A stretch of 10,418 nt of DNA from positions 1-10,418 of the forward strand of contig JAGNMT010000077.1 of the NCBI GenBank assembly GCA_017991025.1. Direction: 5' to 3'. The stretch comes from Verrucomicrobiales bacterium (GTDB lineage Bacteria > Verrucomicrobiota > Verrucomicrobiia > Verrucomicrobiales > DEV007). The translations under genes were made by a program, and so were the position numbers. Shown in pieces: positions 1 through 6,030 of this stretch. The notes beneath the pieces are model-generated. The model was not told the DNA's origin, made no database searches, and saw only the letters and a list, made by a program, of their open reading frames with translations. Each line of letters opens with the position of its first letter. The first letter of the stretch is position 1.

Positions 1-315
1 CCGCAGGAAGGCGCGCGACGGTTCTTTCTCGCTGAGCACTTTGAACACGCCGGTCCGTGCGCCGTATTGTCCGGAAAGGAAGGCGGCACGAGTGGGCGAA
101 CATTGCGCGTCGGCGTAGGCATTCGTGAAACGCATTCCCTGCGCGGCGAGGTGGTCGAGGTGCGGCGTGGCGACATCCTTATTGCCGCAGCAACTCAACG
201 CCGTCCATCCCAGGTCATCGGTCAGGATGTGGAGAATGTTGGGTGGGTCGGCGGCGAGGGACTTCGCCACAGAGACAAGGAGAACACAGAGAAGAAGATG
301 GAGTTTTGGGGGCAT
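1..315 (-). CDS. Secreted S1-family sulfatase, N-terminal 105 residues (runs off the left edge)
   Basis: This is the start of an exported sulfatase that hydrolyses sulfate esters, probably on a polysaccharide or glycan, outside the cytoplasm. The protein begins with Met-Pro-Pro-Lys and a hydrophobic stretch (residues 5-17) ending in a likely signal peptidase I site near SLAA (19-22). The first metal-binding pair follows as TDD (32-34), then the family motif TPHLD (50-54), and the active-site motif CSPTR at 72-76, whose Cys72 would be oxidised to formylglycine. The ATG at 315 is the only good start: the mature part begins with the usual PPNIL strand right after the signal peptide. No strong ribosome binding site is seen. 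It lies 41 bases behind the next sulfatase on the same strand, so the two are probably co-transcribed. The C-terminal part, which would set the substrate subtype, lies outside the window. The substrate cannot be read from this fragment. Confidence 0.92.
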   Translation of the reverse strand, partial: MPPKLHLLLCVLLVSVAKSLAADPPNILHILTDDLGWTALSCCGNKDVATPHLDHLAAQGMRFTNAYADAQCSPTRAAFLSGQYGARTGVFKVLSEKEPSRAFLR

Positions 316-356
316 GGGCGAGGACGGGTGTGTGCCTTGAATTTGGTCGCCATATC

Positions 357-1763
357 TCACGCACGAGACTTCTTCCACGCAGGCCGCGCGCCGGCTTCGA
401 TGGCGGCATCCAGATCGAGCATGCGCTGGCGCAAGTGCTCGACGAGTTCCGGCGTTTCCGCCGCGAGGTTGTTTTGTTCACCGAGGTCATCCTTCAGGTT
501 GAACAACATCAACTTCGGTTCGGCGGTGAGGTCGAGTCCTTTTTTGTCTTCCGGATATTTCACGAGCAGTTTCCAGTCACCCTCACGGATGCCCTCGATG
601 CGGCCACCCTTGTGATAATAGAGGAACTCCTTCCGCGGAGAATCAGCCCCACCGGTCAGCAGCGCGGAGATGTCAATACCGTCAATAAGCCGGTCGGCGG
701 GAAGAGGGGTCCCGGTGATCGTCGCGATGGTGGGAAGCAGGTCCATGGTCGAGGCGAGTCCATCGCACTCCGTGCCCGCCGGAATGCGGCCCGGCGCCCA
801 CATGATACAGGGCACCCGCTGACCGCCCTCGAAAGAGCTCATCTTGCCGTCGCGCAGCGGACCGGCGGAGCCGCCGTGATGTTTGAAAGTGAGCCACGGG
901 CCGTTGTCGGTCGTGAAAATCACATAGGTATTTTCGGCGAGCTTGAGTTCCCTCAAAAGATCAAAGACACGCCCGACCTCGGAGTCGATGTGCTCGATGG
1001 CGTTGATGTAAGCGCGCTTGGGATCGGGATCGCGGATCTCGTCGGGCACGTAAAGCGGGATGTGCGGCATCGAGTAGGGCAGGTAGAGGAAAAAGGGGTG
1101 CTCCCGGTTTTCCTCGATGAAGCCGATGGCCCGGTCGGTGCAGCGACGGGTGATGGTGCGCTGGTCAACGGGGAGTTCGACGATCTTCTCGTCTTCCATG
1201 AGCGGTGTTTGCCACTTGGTCAGGGTCGACTCGGGATCATTCCACAGCTCGTCCATTCCCTCCGCACCGCCCTTGGGTTTGCCCTCATTGTCCGGGTGAT
1301 TCATGTCGTTGGAATAGGGAATGCCGTAGTAGGTGTCGAAGCCGTTCGCAGTCGGGAGCACCTCCGGATGGTGGCCTAGGTGCCATTTGCCGAAACAGGC
1401 GGTAGCGTAGCCCTGCTGCTTCAGGTGGTCGGCGATGGTGTGTTCGTCAGGGTTCAAGCCGGTGGTCGAGGTGGGAAAAAGGACCCCCTGATGCATGCCC
1501 ACCCTCTTTGGATAAGATCCGGTGAGCAGCGCCGAACGCGAAGGCGAGCAAACCGACGAGGCGACCATGAAGCTGGTGAATTTGCGTCCCTCTTTCGCAA
1601 GCCGGTCGAGGTGCGGAGTGCGAATCGTCGTCGAGCCGAATGACCCGAGATCTCCATAGCCCTGGTCGTCGGTGAAGATGATAATGATGTTCGGCTTCGG
1701 CGAGGCGGCGGAGACTACCAAATAGGTAGAGCAGATCAAGAGGAGGAGGAGTTGGCGGGTCAT
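357..1763 (-). CDS. Secreted arylsulfatase A-type sulfatase (S1 family)
   Basis: A complete 468-residue sulfatase, a usual length for the arylsulfatase A group. A signal peptide covers roughly residues 1-20 (hydrophobic 5-18, cleavage near VSAA). Catalytic elements are all present: TDD at 31-33 (calcium ligands), CSPSR at 72-76 with Cys72 as the formylglycine precursor, GKWHLG at 125-130 (Lys126, His128), MPHIP at 232-236 (His234), TTDNG at 284-288 (Asp286, Asn287) and Lys307 in the GPLRDGK segment. The GIPYSND stretch after GKWHLG is typical of the ASA/GALNS branch. It should act in the periplasm or outside, and needs a maturation enzyme (FGE or anaerobic SME) not seen here. There is no good Shine-Dalgarno before the ATG at 1763, but the signal peptide fixes the start. 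It is probably the first gene of a unit with the next sulfatase. Substrate unknown; sulfated marine or host glycans are an inference. Confidence 0.96.
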   Translation of the reverse strand: MTRQLLLLLICSTYLVVSAASPKPNIIIIFTDDQGYGDLGSFGSTTIRTPHLDRLAKEGRKFTSFMVASSVCSPSRSALLTGSYPKRVGMHQGVLFPTSTTGLNPDEHTIADHLKQQGYATACFGKWHLGHHPEVLPTANGFDTYYGIPYSNDMNHPDNEGKPKGGAEGMDELWNDPESTLTKWQTPLMEDEKIVELPVDQRTITRRCTDRAIGFIEENREHPFFLYLPYSMPHIPLYVPDEIRDPDPKRAYINAIEHIDSEVGRVFDLLRELKLAENTYVIFTTDNGPWLTFKHHGGSAGPLRDGKMSSFEGGQRVPCIMWAPGRIPAGTECDGLASTMDLLPTIATITGTPLPADRLIDGIDISALLTGGADSPRKEFLYYHKGGRIEGIREGDWKLLVKYPEDKKGLDLTAEPKLMLFNLKDDLGEQNNLAAETPELVEHLRQRMLDLDAAIEAGARPAWKKSRA

Positions 1764-1934
1764 GGGTGCGGGGGTTATTTCAGGGAATTCGAACGAGCGA
1801 GATCGCGGGAGAAGGTCGGTGCATTTCGGGTTTGCGCACCCGGTTGTTTTCGGGGTGCACGGCAGTCAGAGTCGCAGGGATCATGGCGTCGATACGCAAA
1901 GACAGACGCCCGATCCTTTTTAAACTATCCTACC
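1764..1934. promoter_or_regulatory. Divergent spacer between the sulfatase pair and the epimerase remnant
   Basis: These 171 bases should hold the promoter of the minus-strand sulfatase unit and once held that of the plus-strand isomerase/epimerase gene. I see no clear -35/-10 pair for either direction. The one structured element is the inverted repeat at 1834-1860, listed separately. An open frame runs through this spacer into the pseudogene, but its codons here do not resemble protein; homology begins only at the ATG at 1935. Confidence 0.4.
1834..1860. repeat. Imperfect inverted repeat in the divergent spacer
   Basis: The left arm GCGCACCCG (1834-1842) pairs with the right arm CGGGGTGCAC (1851-1860), with one G-T pair and one or two bulged bases, around an 8-base loop GTTGTTTT. 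It lies about 70 bases upstream of the sulfatase start and about 75 bases upstream of the epimerase remnant. It could be an operator for a dimeric regulator or an RNA hairpin in the sulfatase leader. No poly-T follows directly, so a terminator is less likely. This is pattern evidence only. Confidence 0.35.
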
Positions 1935-2380
1935 ATGAAACGCCGCACCGTCCTCCACACCATCGTCCTCGTCACCCTTGCCGGGCAGGTCGATGCCCTC
2001 CGCGTCGCCACCGCGGACATGCGGGTCAAGATCGGAGCCTGTGACTGGACGATGCAATTCGCCGCGCAACCGGCCGCGCTCGATCTCGCGAAACGCATCG
2101 GGCTCGACGGGGTGTAGGTCGATTTCGGGATCAAGCCCGATGCCGGAGGATGGCTTGCCGCTCTTCGACGAGAAGCTCCAGGACACCTGCCTCGCCAAAT
2201 CCGCCGAACTGGGGATCGCGGTTCCTTCGCTCGCCCTGGCTGGGCTCAACGGAGTGCCTCTCAAGAGCGAGCCCGAGGCCGAAAAGTGGGTCCTCGCGAG
2301 TCCCGAGGTCGCCCGGTGAATGAAGTCCCGCTGTGTGCTGCTGGCCTTCTTTGGGAAAGGAAGCCTCGCCGGCGCGACCT
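1935..2380 (+). pseudogene. Remnant of a secreted sugar phosphate isomerase/epimerase (xylose isomerase-like TIM barrel)
   Basis: The ATG at 1935 opens a signal-peptide-like N-terminus (MKRRTVL, then a hydrophobic run) followed by KIGACDWT and AKRIGLDGV, the usual start of isomerase/epimerases of the TIM-barrel family. The frame is broken by TAG at 2115-2117, where the family usually has Gln (a CAG to TAG change would explain it). VDFG continues in the same frame. Near 2140-2150 the homology moves one frame over, as from a one-base insertion, and goes on as DGLPLFDEKLQD and LNGVPLKSEPEAEKWV. A second stop, TGA at 2317-2319, interrupts it again, yet VLLAFFGKG (about 2335-2361) is still recognisable family sequence. 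Homology then ends at the junction near 2380. Family members are near 300 residues, so about half the gene is missing. The family name is from memory of its motifs. A sequencing error could explain one lesion but not all four. Confidence 0.78.
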
Positions 2381-2720
2381 GATCGATGCAGTGCTCAAGG
2401 GCTTGCCGCTGTCTTTCCAGATGAGGCTCCAGTTCATCCACCGCCGCGGCTAATAGATCGACCACTTTCTCGCTGAGAACAAGCCGGTCGCGGCCCTTGT
2501 CCCGCAACCAGGCGAGCACTTCGAATCGCGCCGACCGGAAATTGCCTTCTTCACGAAAAGTATCGAATTTTTCCCATAGCATGATCGAAACCTCCTGCAT
2601 GATGTCATCCGCATCCGCCCGCGAAGGAACGAACTGGCGTAGAAAAGCACGGATTTCCGCTTCGTTCGAGGTGAACTGACGGAGAAAAGGGTGGTGGCGA
2701 TCCTGTTCGGTGGATGACAT
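2381..2720 (-). pseudogene. 3'-truncated ECF sigma factor (Rhodopirellula/Verrucomicrobium family)
   Basis: About 113 residues of an extracytoplasmic-function sigma factor remain. The region 2 core is clear: SRADADDIMQEVSIMLWEKFD (about residues 33-53 from the ATG at 2720), followed by ARFEVLAW and a GRDRLVLSEK segment typical of the sigma family of Planctomycetes and Verrucomicrobia. Relatives usually have a NF-x-AW-x5-ARF stretch; here NFR runs straight into SARF, so about five residues including the conserved Ala-Trp appear deleted in frame. After ALEHCID the expected LPxxDRxLL and all of region 4 (-35 recognition) are absent: the frame continues into the antisense strand of the epimerase remnant and stops only at 1920-1922. 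The ATG at 2720 has GGGGAG nine bases upstream and is a better start than the TTG at 2747. A region-2-only protein fused to random sequence is unlikely to work as a sigma factor. The target genes are unknown. Confidence 0.75.
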
Positions 2721-2729
2721 GAATTGACT

Positions 2730-2735
2730 CTCCCC
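2730..2735 (-). promoter_or_regulatory. Ribosome binding site of the sigma remnant
   Basis: GGGGAG on the minus strand, nine bases before the ATG at 2720. It decides for this ATG over the upstream in-frame TTG at 2747. Confidence 0.55.
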
Positions 2736-2760
2736 ATTTCCGAACAACGACGAAATTTAA

Positions 2761-2776
2761 CGGAAAAAGGTTTCCG
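2761..2776. repeat. Short perfect inverted repeat between the PIN remnant and the sigma remnant
   Basis: CGGAAA-AAGG-TTTCCG, a 6-base stem with a 4-base loop, in the 79-base gap downstream of the PIN-domain stop and upstream of the sigma start. It could be a weak terminator for pyrC and the PIN remnant or a small operator. No T-run follows on the minus strand. Confidence 0.3.
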
Positions 2777-2799
2777 ATTAAGGCTAAACGAGGCGAATC

Positions 2800-3141
2800 T
2801 CATTTAACGGCGACCAATCCGAGCACCTTCGCCGCTGCTTTCATCCGATCATCCGTGCTGAGAACCCGCTCACAGGAAAGGAGAAGCGCCGTGGCGAGGT
2901 GGATGCCGCCCAGCGTCCGGAGAGGAACCGGTGGTTGGTTTGCAAAACACAGGCGCGCCACATATAGTGACTCCTCGATGACATCGCCGCCGAGAGGAAA
3001 AAGGACGATGCGCCCGGGCTCCACGTCGGCGAGAAATTTTCCAAATAACTCACCCGGTGCCGCGCCGCCAGTCTCTCCTCGCTGCGCCTTCTGTTGAAAA
3101 GCACAAAAAATCTCAGCTTCAAGAAGGGCTGGGCATTTCAA
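2800..3141 (-). pseudogene. N-terminally truncated PIN-domain (VapC-like) toxin remnant
   Basis: The 113-codon frame matches the middle and end of a PIN-domain ribonuclease: CPALLEAEIFCAF (second acidic position, about Glu10), then LRTLGGIHLATALLL (75-88) and VLSTDDRMKAAAKVLGL (93-109), the usual C-terminal half of VapC toxins. Full PIN proteins are about 130-150 residues and begin with a YxDTS/DSSAL strand carrying the first catalytic Asp. That part is missing, and an in-frame TGA lies just upstream (about 3154). The only available start is TTG at 3141 without a ribosome binding site. The usual Asp of LDAIHLA is Gly78 here, removing a second metal ligand. No antitoxin gene is next to it. It sits 18 bases behind pyrC on the same strand, so it may be transcribed, but it should be inactive. 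A divergent but working PIN protein with an unusual start is the less likely reading. Confidence 0.62.
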
Positions 3142-3159
3142 CGACAGGCGGTTTCACGA

Positions 3160-4443
3160 TCACTCGTGCAACACCCCGCCCACCACCGTCTTACGAATGG
3201 CACCCGAGAGCGTTTCGCCCATAAAAGGGGTGACGGGGCTCTTGGTTCGCAGGTAGTCGCGGGAAATCGTGGTCGACGCGGCGGGGTCGAAGACGAAGAA
3301 CTCGGCAGCAGCGCCTTCTTTGATTGCCACGGGCTTCAACCCGATGAGTCGACGAGGCGCATCGGAGTAACGCTGGATGAGAAGATCCCATCCGAAAATC
3401 CCACGGTTGATAAAGCGGTCAAACAGGACCAGAACGGTTGTCTCGAGTCCGGTCGCACCGAAGGGAGCACTCCCGAAGTCGCTCGATTTTTCAAACTCGG
3501 TATGCGGGGCGTGATCGCTCGCGATGAGGTCAATGGAACCGTCGATCAATCCCTGCACGAGCGCTTCGTTGTCCTTCAGAGACCGGAGTGGCGGATTGAA
3601 TTTGAAGTGGGTGTTGTAGTCTTTGATGTCCAGCTCGTTGAGGACCAGATGATGCGCCGATACCTCGCAGGTAACGCTGGTCCCCGCCTCTTTGGCGCAC
3701 TGGACCGACTTCAGGCCGCGGGCCGTCGAGAGTTGCTGGAGGTGGAGCCGCGCACCGGTATGCTGGGCGACACGAATGTCGCGGTCGATCGCGATCTCCT
3801 GACTGATCGCGGGAATTCCCGGAAGTCCGAAGCGATAGGAAACCCGCCCCTCGTTGATTGCTCCCGCCTTCGTGAGCGCCGGGGTATCGGCATGCGAAGT
3901 GACGAGCAGATCGAAGTCTTTCGCATACTCCATACAACGCCGCATCAGATCCGGACAGGGCACCGAGCGATCGGCGTCGGTCAGCATTGGAACTCCCCTC
4001 GCGGCCATGCCGGAAAAGCCCGCGAGTTCGGTTCCCTGCCGACCTTTTGTCAGGCATCCGGATTGATACATCGAAATAGGACTGATCTCTGAAACGAGGT
4101 CCTGCGCGCTCTTCACGAGATTTCCCGAGTCCACCGGAGGTGAAGTGTCAGGCATCAGAACCACCCCCGTGACACCGCCGTGCAGTGCGGCAGCCGCGCA
4201 GGAGGCCAGTGTTTCCTTGTGCTCATACCCCGGCTCCCGCGAGTGGACGTGCACATCGAACATTCCCGGCACGAGGAGGCATCCGGTGCAGTCGATCACT
4301 TCGACTCCCTCTCCCGCCGTCAGTCCCACACCGATCACAGAGACAACCCCGCATTCATCGACGAGTATGTCGGCGACACGAAGGTCCGGAGAGTCCGCCG
4401 TGGCGATTCTGCCATTTTTGAAAAGTCGACTCACGTAACCCAT
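3160..4443 (-). CDS. pyrC: Dihydroorotase, class I
   Basis: Cyclises N-carbamoyl-L-aspartate to dihydroorotate, the third step of de novo pyrimidine synthesis, in the cytoplasm. The amidohydrolase fold is complete at about 427 residues. Metal and substrate residues, numbered from a TTG three codons upstream: DVHVHSRE at 66-73 (His68, His70, Arg72), Asp159 as the bridging ligand of class I enzymes, His187 in SHADTPAL, His237 in LHLQQLST, and IASDHAPH at 311-318 with catalytic Asp313. The stretch NEGRVSYRFGLPGIP is also typical. All ligands are present, so this is not one of the inactive PyrC-like subunits found beside some pyrB genes. I prefer the ATG at 4443, with AAGGA nine bases upstream, over the TTG at 4452, for which AAGGA would be almost adjacent. 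It is the last intact gene of the purD-pyrR-pyrB-pyrC unit, starting 5 bases past the pyrB stop. Confidence 0.97.
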   Translation of the reverse strand: MGYVSRLFKNGRIATADSPDLRVADILVDECGVVSVIGVGLTAGEGVEVIDCTGCLLVPGMFDVHVHSREPGYEHKETLASCAAAALHGGVTGVVLMPDTSPPVDSGNLVKSAQDLVSEISPISMYQSGCLTKGRQGTELAGFSGMAARGVPMLTDADRSVPCPDLMRRCMEYAKDFDLLVTSHADTPALTKAGAINEGRVSYRFGLPGIPAISQEIAIDRDIRVAQHTGARLHLQQLSTARGLKSVQCAKEAGTSVTCEVSAHHLVLNELDIKDYNTHFKFNPPLRSLKDNEALVQGLIDGSIDLIASDHAPHTEFEKSSDFGSAPFGATGLETTVLVLFDRFINRGIFGWDLLIQRYSDAPRRLIGLKPVAIKEGAAAEFFVFDPAASTTISRDYLRTKSPVTPFMGETLSGAIRKTVVGGVLHE

Positions 4444-4448
4444 CTTGA

Positions 4449-5387
4449 TCAATCCTTGTCCGTTTCGGGTTTCAACCAGTGCAGGACCGCCATGCGGACC
4501 GCGATACCGTTTTCAACCTGGGTGCTGATGAGGCTGCGCTCATAGCGCATCGCCTCATCGGTGATCTCGACTCCTCGATTCACCGGCCCCGGATGCATGA
4601 GATAGGCGCCCAGTTCGCGCATCCGCACGAGCCGCTCGCTGTTCATGCCATACATCTTGTGATATTCGGCGATACTGGGGAAAAACTGTCCTTCCTGCCG
4701 CTCCATCTGTACGCGAAGGAGATAGACCGCGTCGGGTTTCCAGTCGAAAACCTCGTCCCAGGAGCGAAGGCGGGTCATAAAATCGTGGCGCCCCTCCGGT
4801 ACCAGCGAGCCCGGCCCTAACACTGCCACTTCGATGCCGAGCTTGTGTAAAAGTGTGCTCGTCGAGCGGGCCACCCGGGAGTGTAGAATATCCCCGACGA
4901 TAACGACTTTTCTCCCCTGATAATCCGGGTAAACCTCCCGGAGCGTCATCGCATCCAAGAGCGCCTGGGTCGGGTGGGCATGATGCCCGTCGCCGGCATT
5001 GATGACCGAGGCTCCGGTATTTTTTGCCACGATGCCGGGCACTCCGGCCGCCTGGTGGCGGATCACAATGTAGTCAGAGCGCATTGCCTGCAGAGTCTCG
5101 ATCGTATCGAGAAGCGACTCGCCTTTTACGACCGAAGAGCTTGAGACCGTGAAATTCGTGACATCCGCCGACATGCGGTTTGCCGCGACTTCGAATGAGG
5201 TGCTCGTCCGCGTGGAGGGCTCGTAGAAGAGATTGAGCACGGTTTTTCCGCGCAGGGTCGGGACCTTTTTCACGGAGCGCTGGAAGAGCTGCTTGAAGGG
5301 AACCGCGTTTTCCAGGACATACTCGATCTCGGCCAGTTCCAGGCTTTCGATGTCGAGGAGGTCTTTTCGGGGTTTTAGTTCACTCAT
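4449..5387 (-). CDS. pyrB: Aspartate carbamoyltransferase, catalytic subunit
   Basis: Joins carbamoyl phosphate and L-aspartate to N-carbamoyl-L-aspartate, the committed step of pyrimidine synthesis. Numbered from the upstream TTG at 5402 (317 residues), the carbamoyl phosphate loop is STRTS at 63-67 inside FYEPSTRTSTSFE, the mobile loop carries Lys93 (SSSVVKGES), HPTQALLD is at 143-150, and LLRVQMER (228-235) and MHPGPVNRG (269-277) form the aspartate side. The length is normal for a catalytic chain of about 310 residues. The ATG at 5387 (312 residues, beginning MSELKPRKDLL) overlaps the pyrR stop by 8 bases (ATGAGTGA), a layout that suggests translational coupling; there is no strong Shine-Dalgarno. 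No pyrI regulatory chain is adjacent. Working as a trimer or with the downstream dihydroorotase is an inference. Confidence 0.98.
   Translation of the reverse strand: MSELKPRKDLLDIESLELAEIEYVLENAVPFKQLFQRSVKKVPTLRGKTVLNLFYEPSTRTSTSFEVAANRMSADVTNFTVSSSSVVKGESLLDTIETLQAMRSDYIVIRHQAAGVPGIVAKNTGASVINAGDGHHAHPTQALLDAMTLREVYPDYQGRKVVIVGDILHSRVARSTSTLLHKLGIEVAVLGPGSLVPEGRHDFMTRLRSWDEVFDWKPDAVYLLRVQMERQEGQFFPSIAEYHKMYGMNSERLVRMRELGAYLMHPGPVNRGVEITDEAMRYERSLISTQVENGIAVRMAVLHWLKPETDKD
4453..4457 (-). promoter_or_regulatory. Ribosome binding site of pyrC, inside the end of pyrB
   Basis: AAGGA on the minus strand lies within the last codons of pyrB, nine bases before the ATG at 4443. It supports that start over the TTG at 4452 and ties pyrC translation to that of pyrB. 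Confidence 0.6.
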
Positions 5388-6015
5388 GCGGGTGAGACGC
5401 AATGCCAGGTCGCTTTTTTACGATGAAAACACCCTCGCGGTCATCGTCTTCGTGAAATCGCACTTTCACATACTGGTCGCGGTTTGTGCCGATCTTTTTA
5501 CCGACATAGTCGGGCTGGATCGGGATCTCGCGATGCCCCCGGTCAATGAGTACGGCGAGCTCGATCTTGGAGGGCCGCCCGTAGTCCATGAGCCCGTCGA
5601 GTGCAGCCCGAATCGTTCGTCCGGTGAAAATCACTTCGTCAAAAATGATGACGCGAGTGCCGTCGAGAGCAAAAGGCACATCCGAACTCTCCAGTCGGGG
5701 TAGGTCGGTCCCGCGATTGTCGAAATCGTCGCGATAGAGCGAGATGTCGAGCGTCCCGACCGGGTAATCGAGGCCCTGCTTTTTCAAGACCTCCGCGACA
5801 CGACGGGCGAAAGTCACACCGCGGGTGTAGATGCCGATGAAGGCCACATTGTCCCCGGCACAGCGATAGGCGATGTCACGGGCGATAACGGCGATGGCCT
5901 CCTGTATCCCCTCGGGGCTCAGGATTTCTTCTCTGATGATGTCTCCCGTATCACTCAAAAGTCGGCGGCCTGGTAGGCGGGGTTCTTGCGGCGAGCGGTT
6001 CACCTTTAGGCACAA
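5380..6015 (-). CDS. pyrR: Bifunctional pyrimidine operon regulator / uracil phosphoribosyltransferase
   Basis: PyrR binds pyr mRNA when UMP is high and attenuates transcription or translation; most members also convert uracil and PRPP to UMP. The type I phosphoribosyltransferase fold is clear: IGIYTRGV (60-67), LDISLYRDD (89-97) and the PRPP loop VIIFDEVIFTGRT (122-134), followed by the PyrR signature GRPSKIELAVLIDRGHREIPIQPDYVGKKI in its family order (146-175). The second acidic residue of the loop is Glu where most PyrR proteins have Asp-Asp. The frame opens with TTG at 6015, 15 bases after the purD stop; GTG at 6003 or TTG at 5958 are other options. Relatives usually begin close to the REEILSPEGI stretch, so the first 20 or so residues are doubtful. 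I found no PyrR-binding loop by eye in the purD leader. The position before pyrB and pyrC supports the regulatory role. Confidence 0.96.
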   Translation of the reverse strand: MCLKVNRSPQEPRLPGRRLLSDTGDIIREEILSPEGIQEAIAVIARDIAYRCAGDNVAFIGIYTRGVTFARRVAEVLKKQGLDYPVGTLDISLYRDDFDNRGTDLPRLESSDVPFALDGTRVIIFDEVIFTGRTIRAALDGLMDYGRPSKIELAVLIDRGHREIPIQPDYVGKKIGTNRDQYVKVRFHEDDDREGVFIVKKRPGIASHPHE

Positions 6016-6030
6016 ATCGAGGCAGCGCTA

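Noticed and set aside
243..1379. Plus-strand open frame of 378 codons opposite the sulfatases
   Set aside because: It is antisense to two genes with complete catalytic motifs, has no recognisable domain, and is explained by the low stop-codon frequency of GC-rich sequence.
1752..1934. Upstream extension of the epimerase remnant's frame
   Set aside because: Family resemblance and the signal-peptide-like start begin at the ATG at 1935; the earlier codons look like non-coding spacer.
1935..3141. Insertion sequence or integrative element behind the decayed patch
   Set aside because: No transposase or integrase sequence, terminal inverted repeats, target duplication or tRNA gene can be seen.
3094..4092. 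Plus-strand open frame of 332 codons opposite pyrC
   Set aside because: Antisense to a dihydroorotase with all metal ligands; the translation shows no family pattern.
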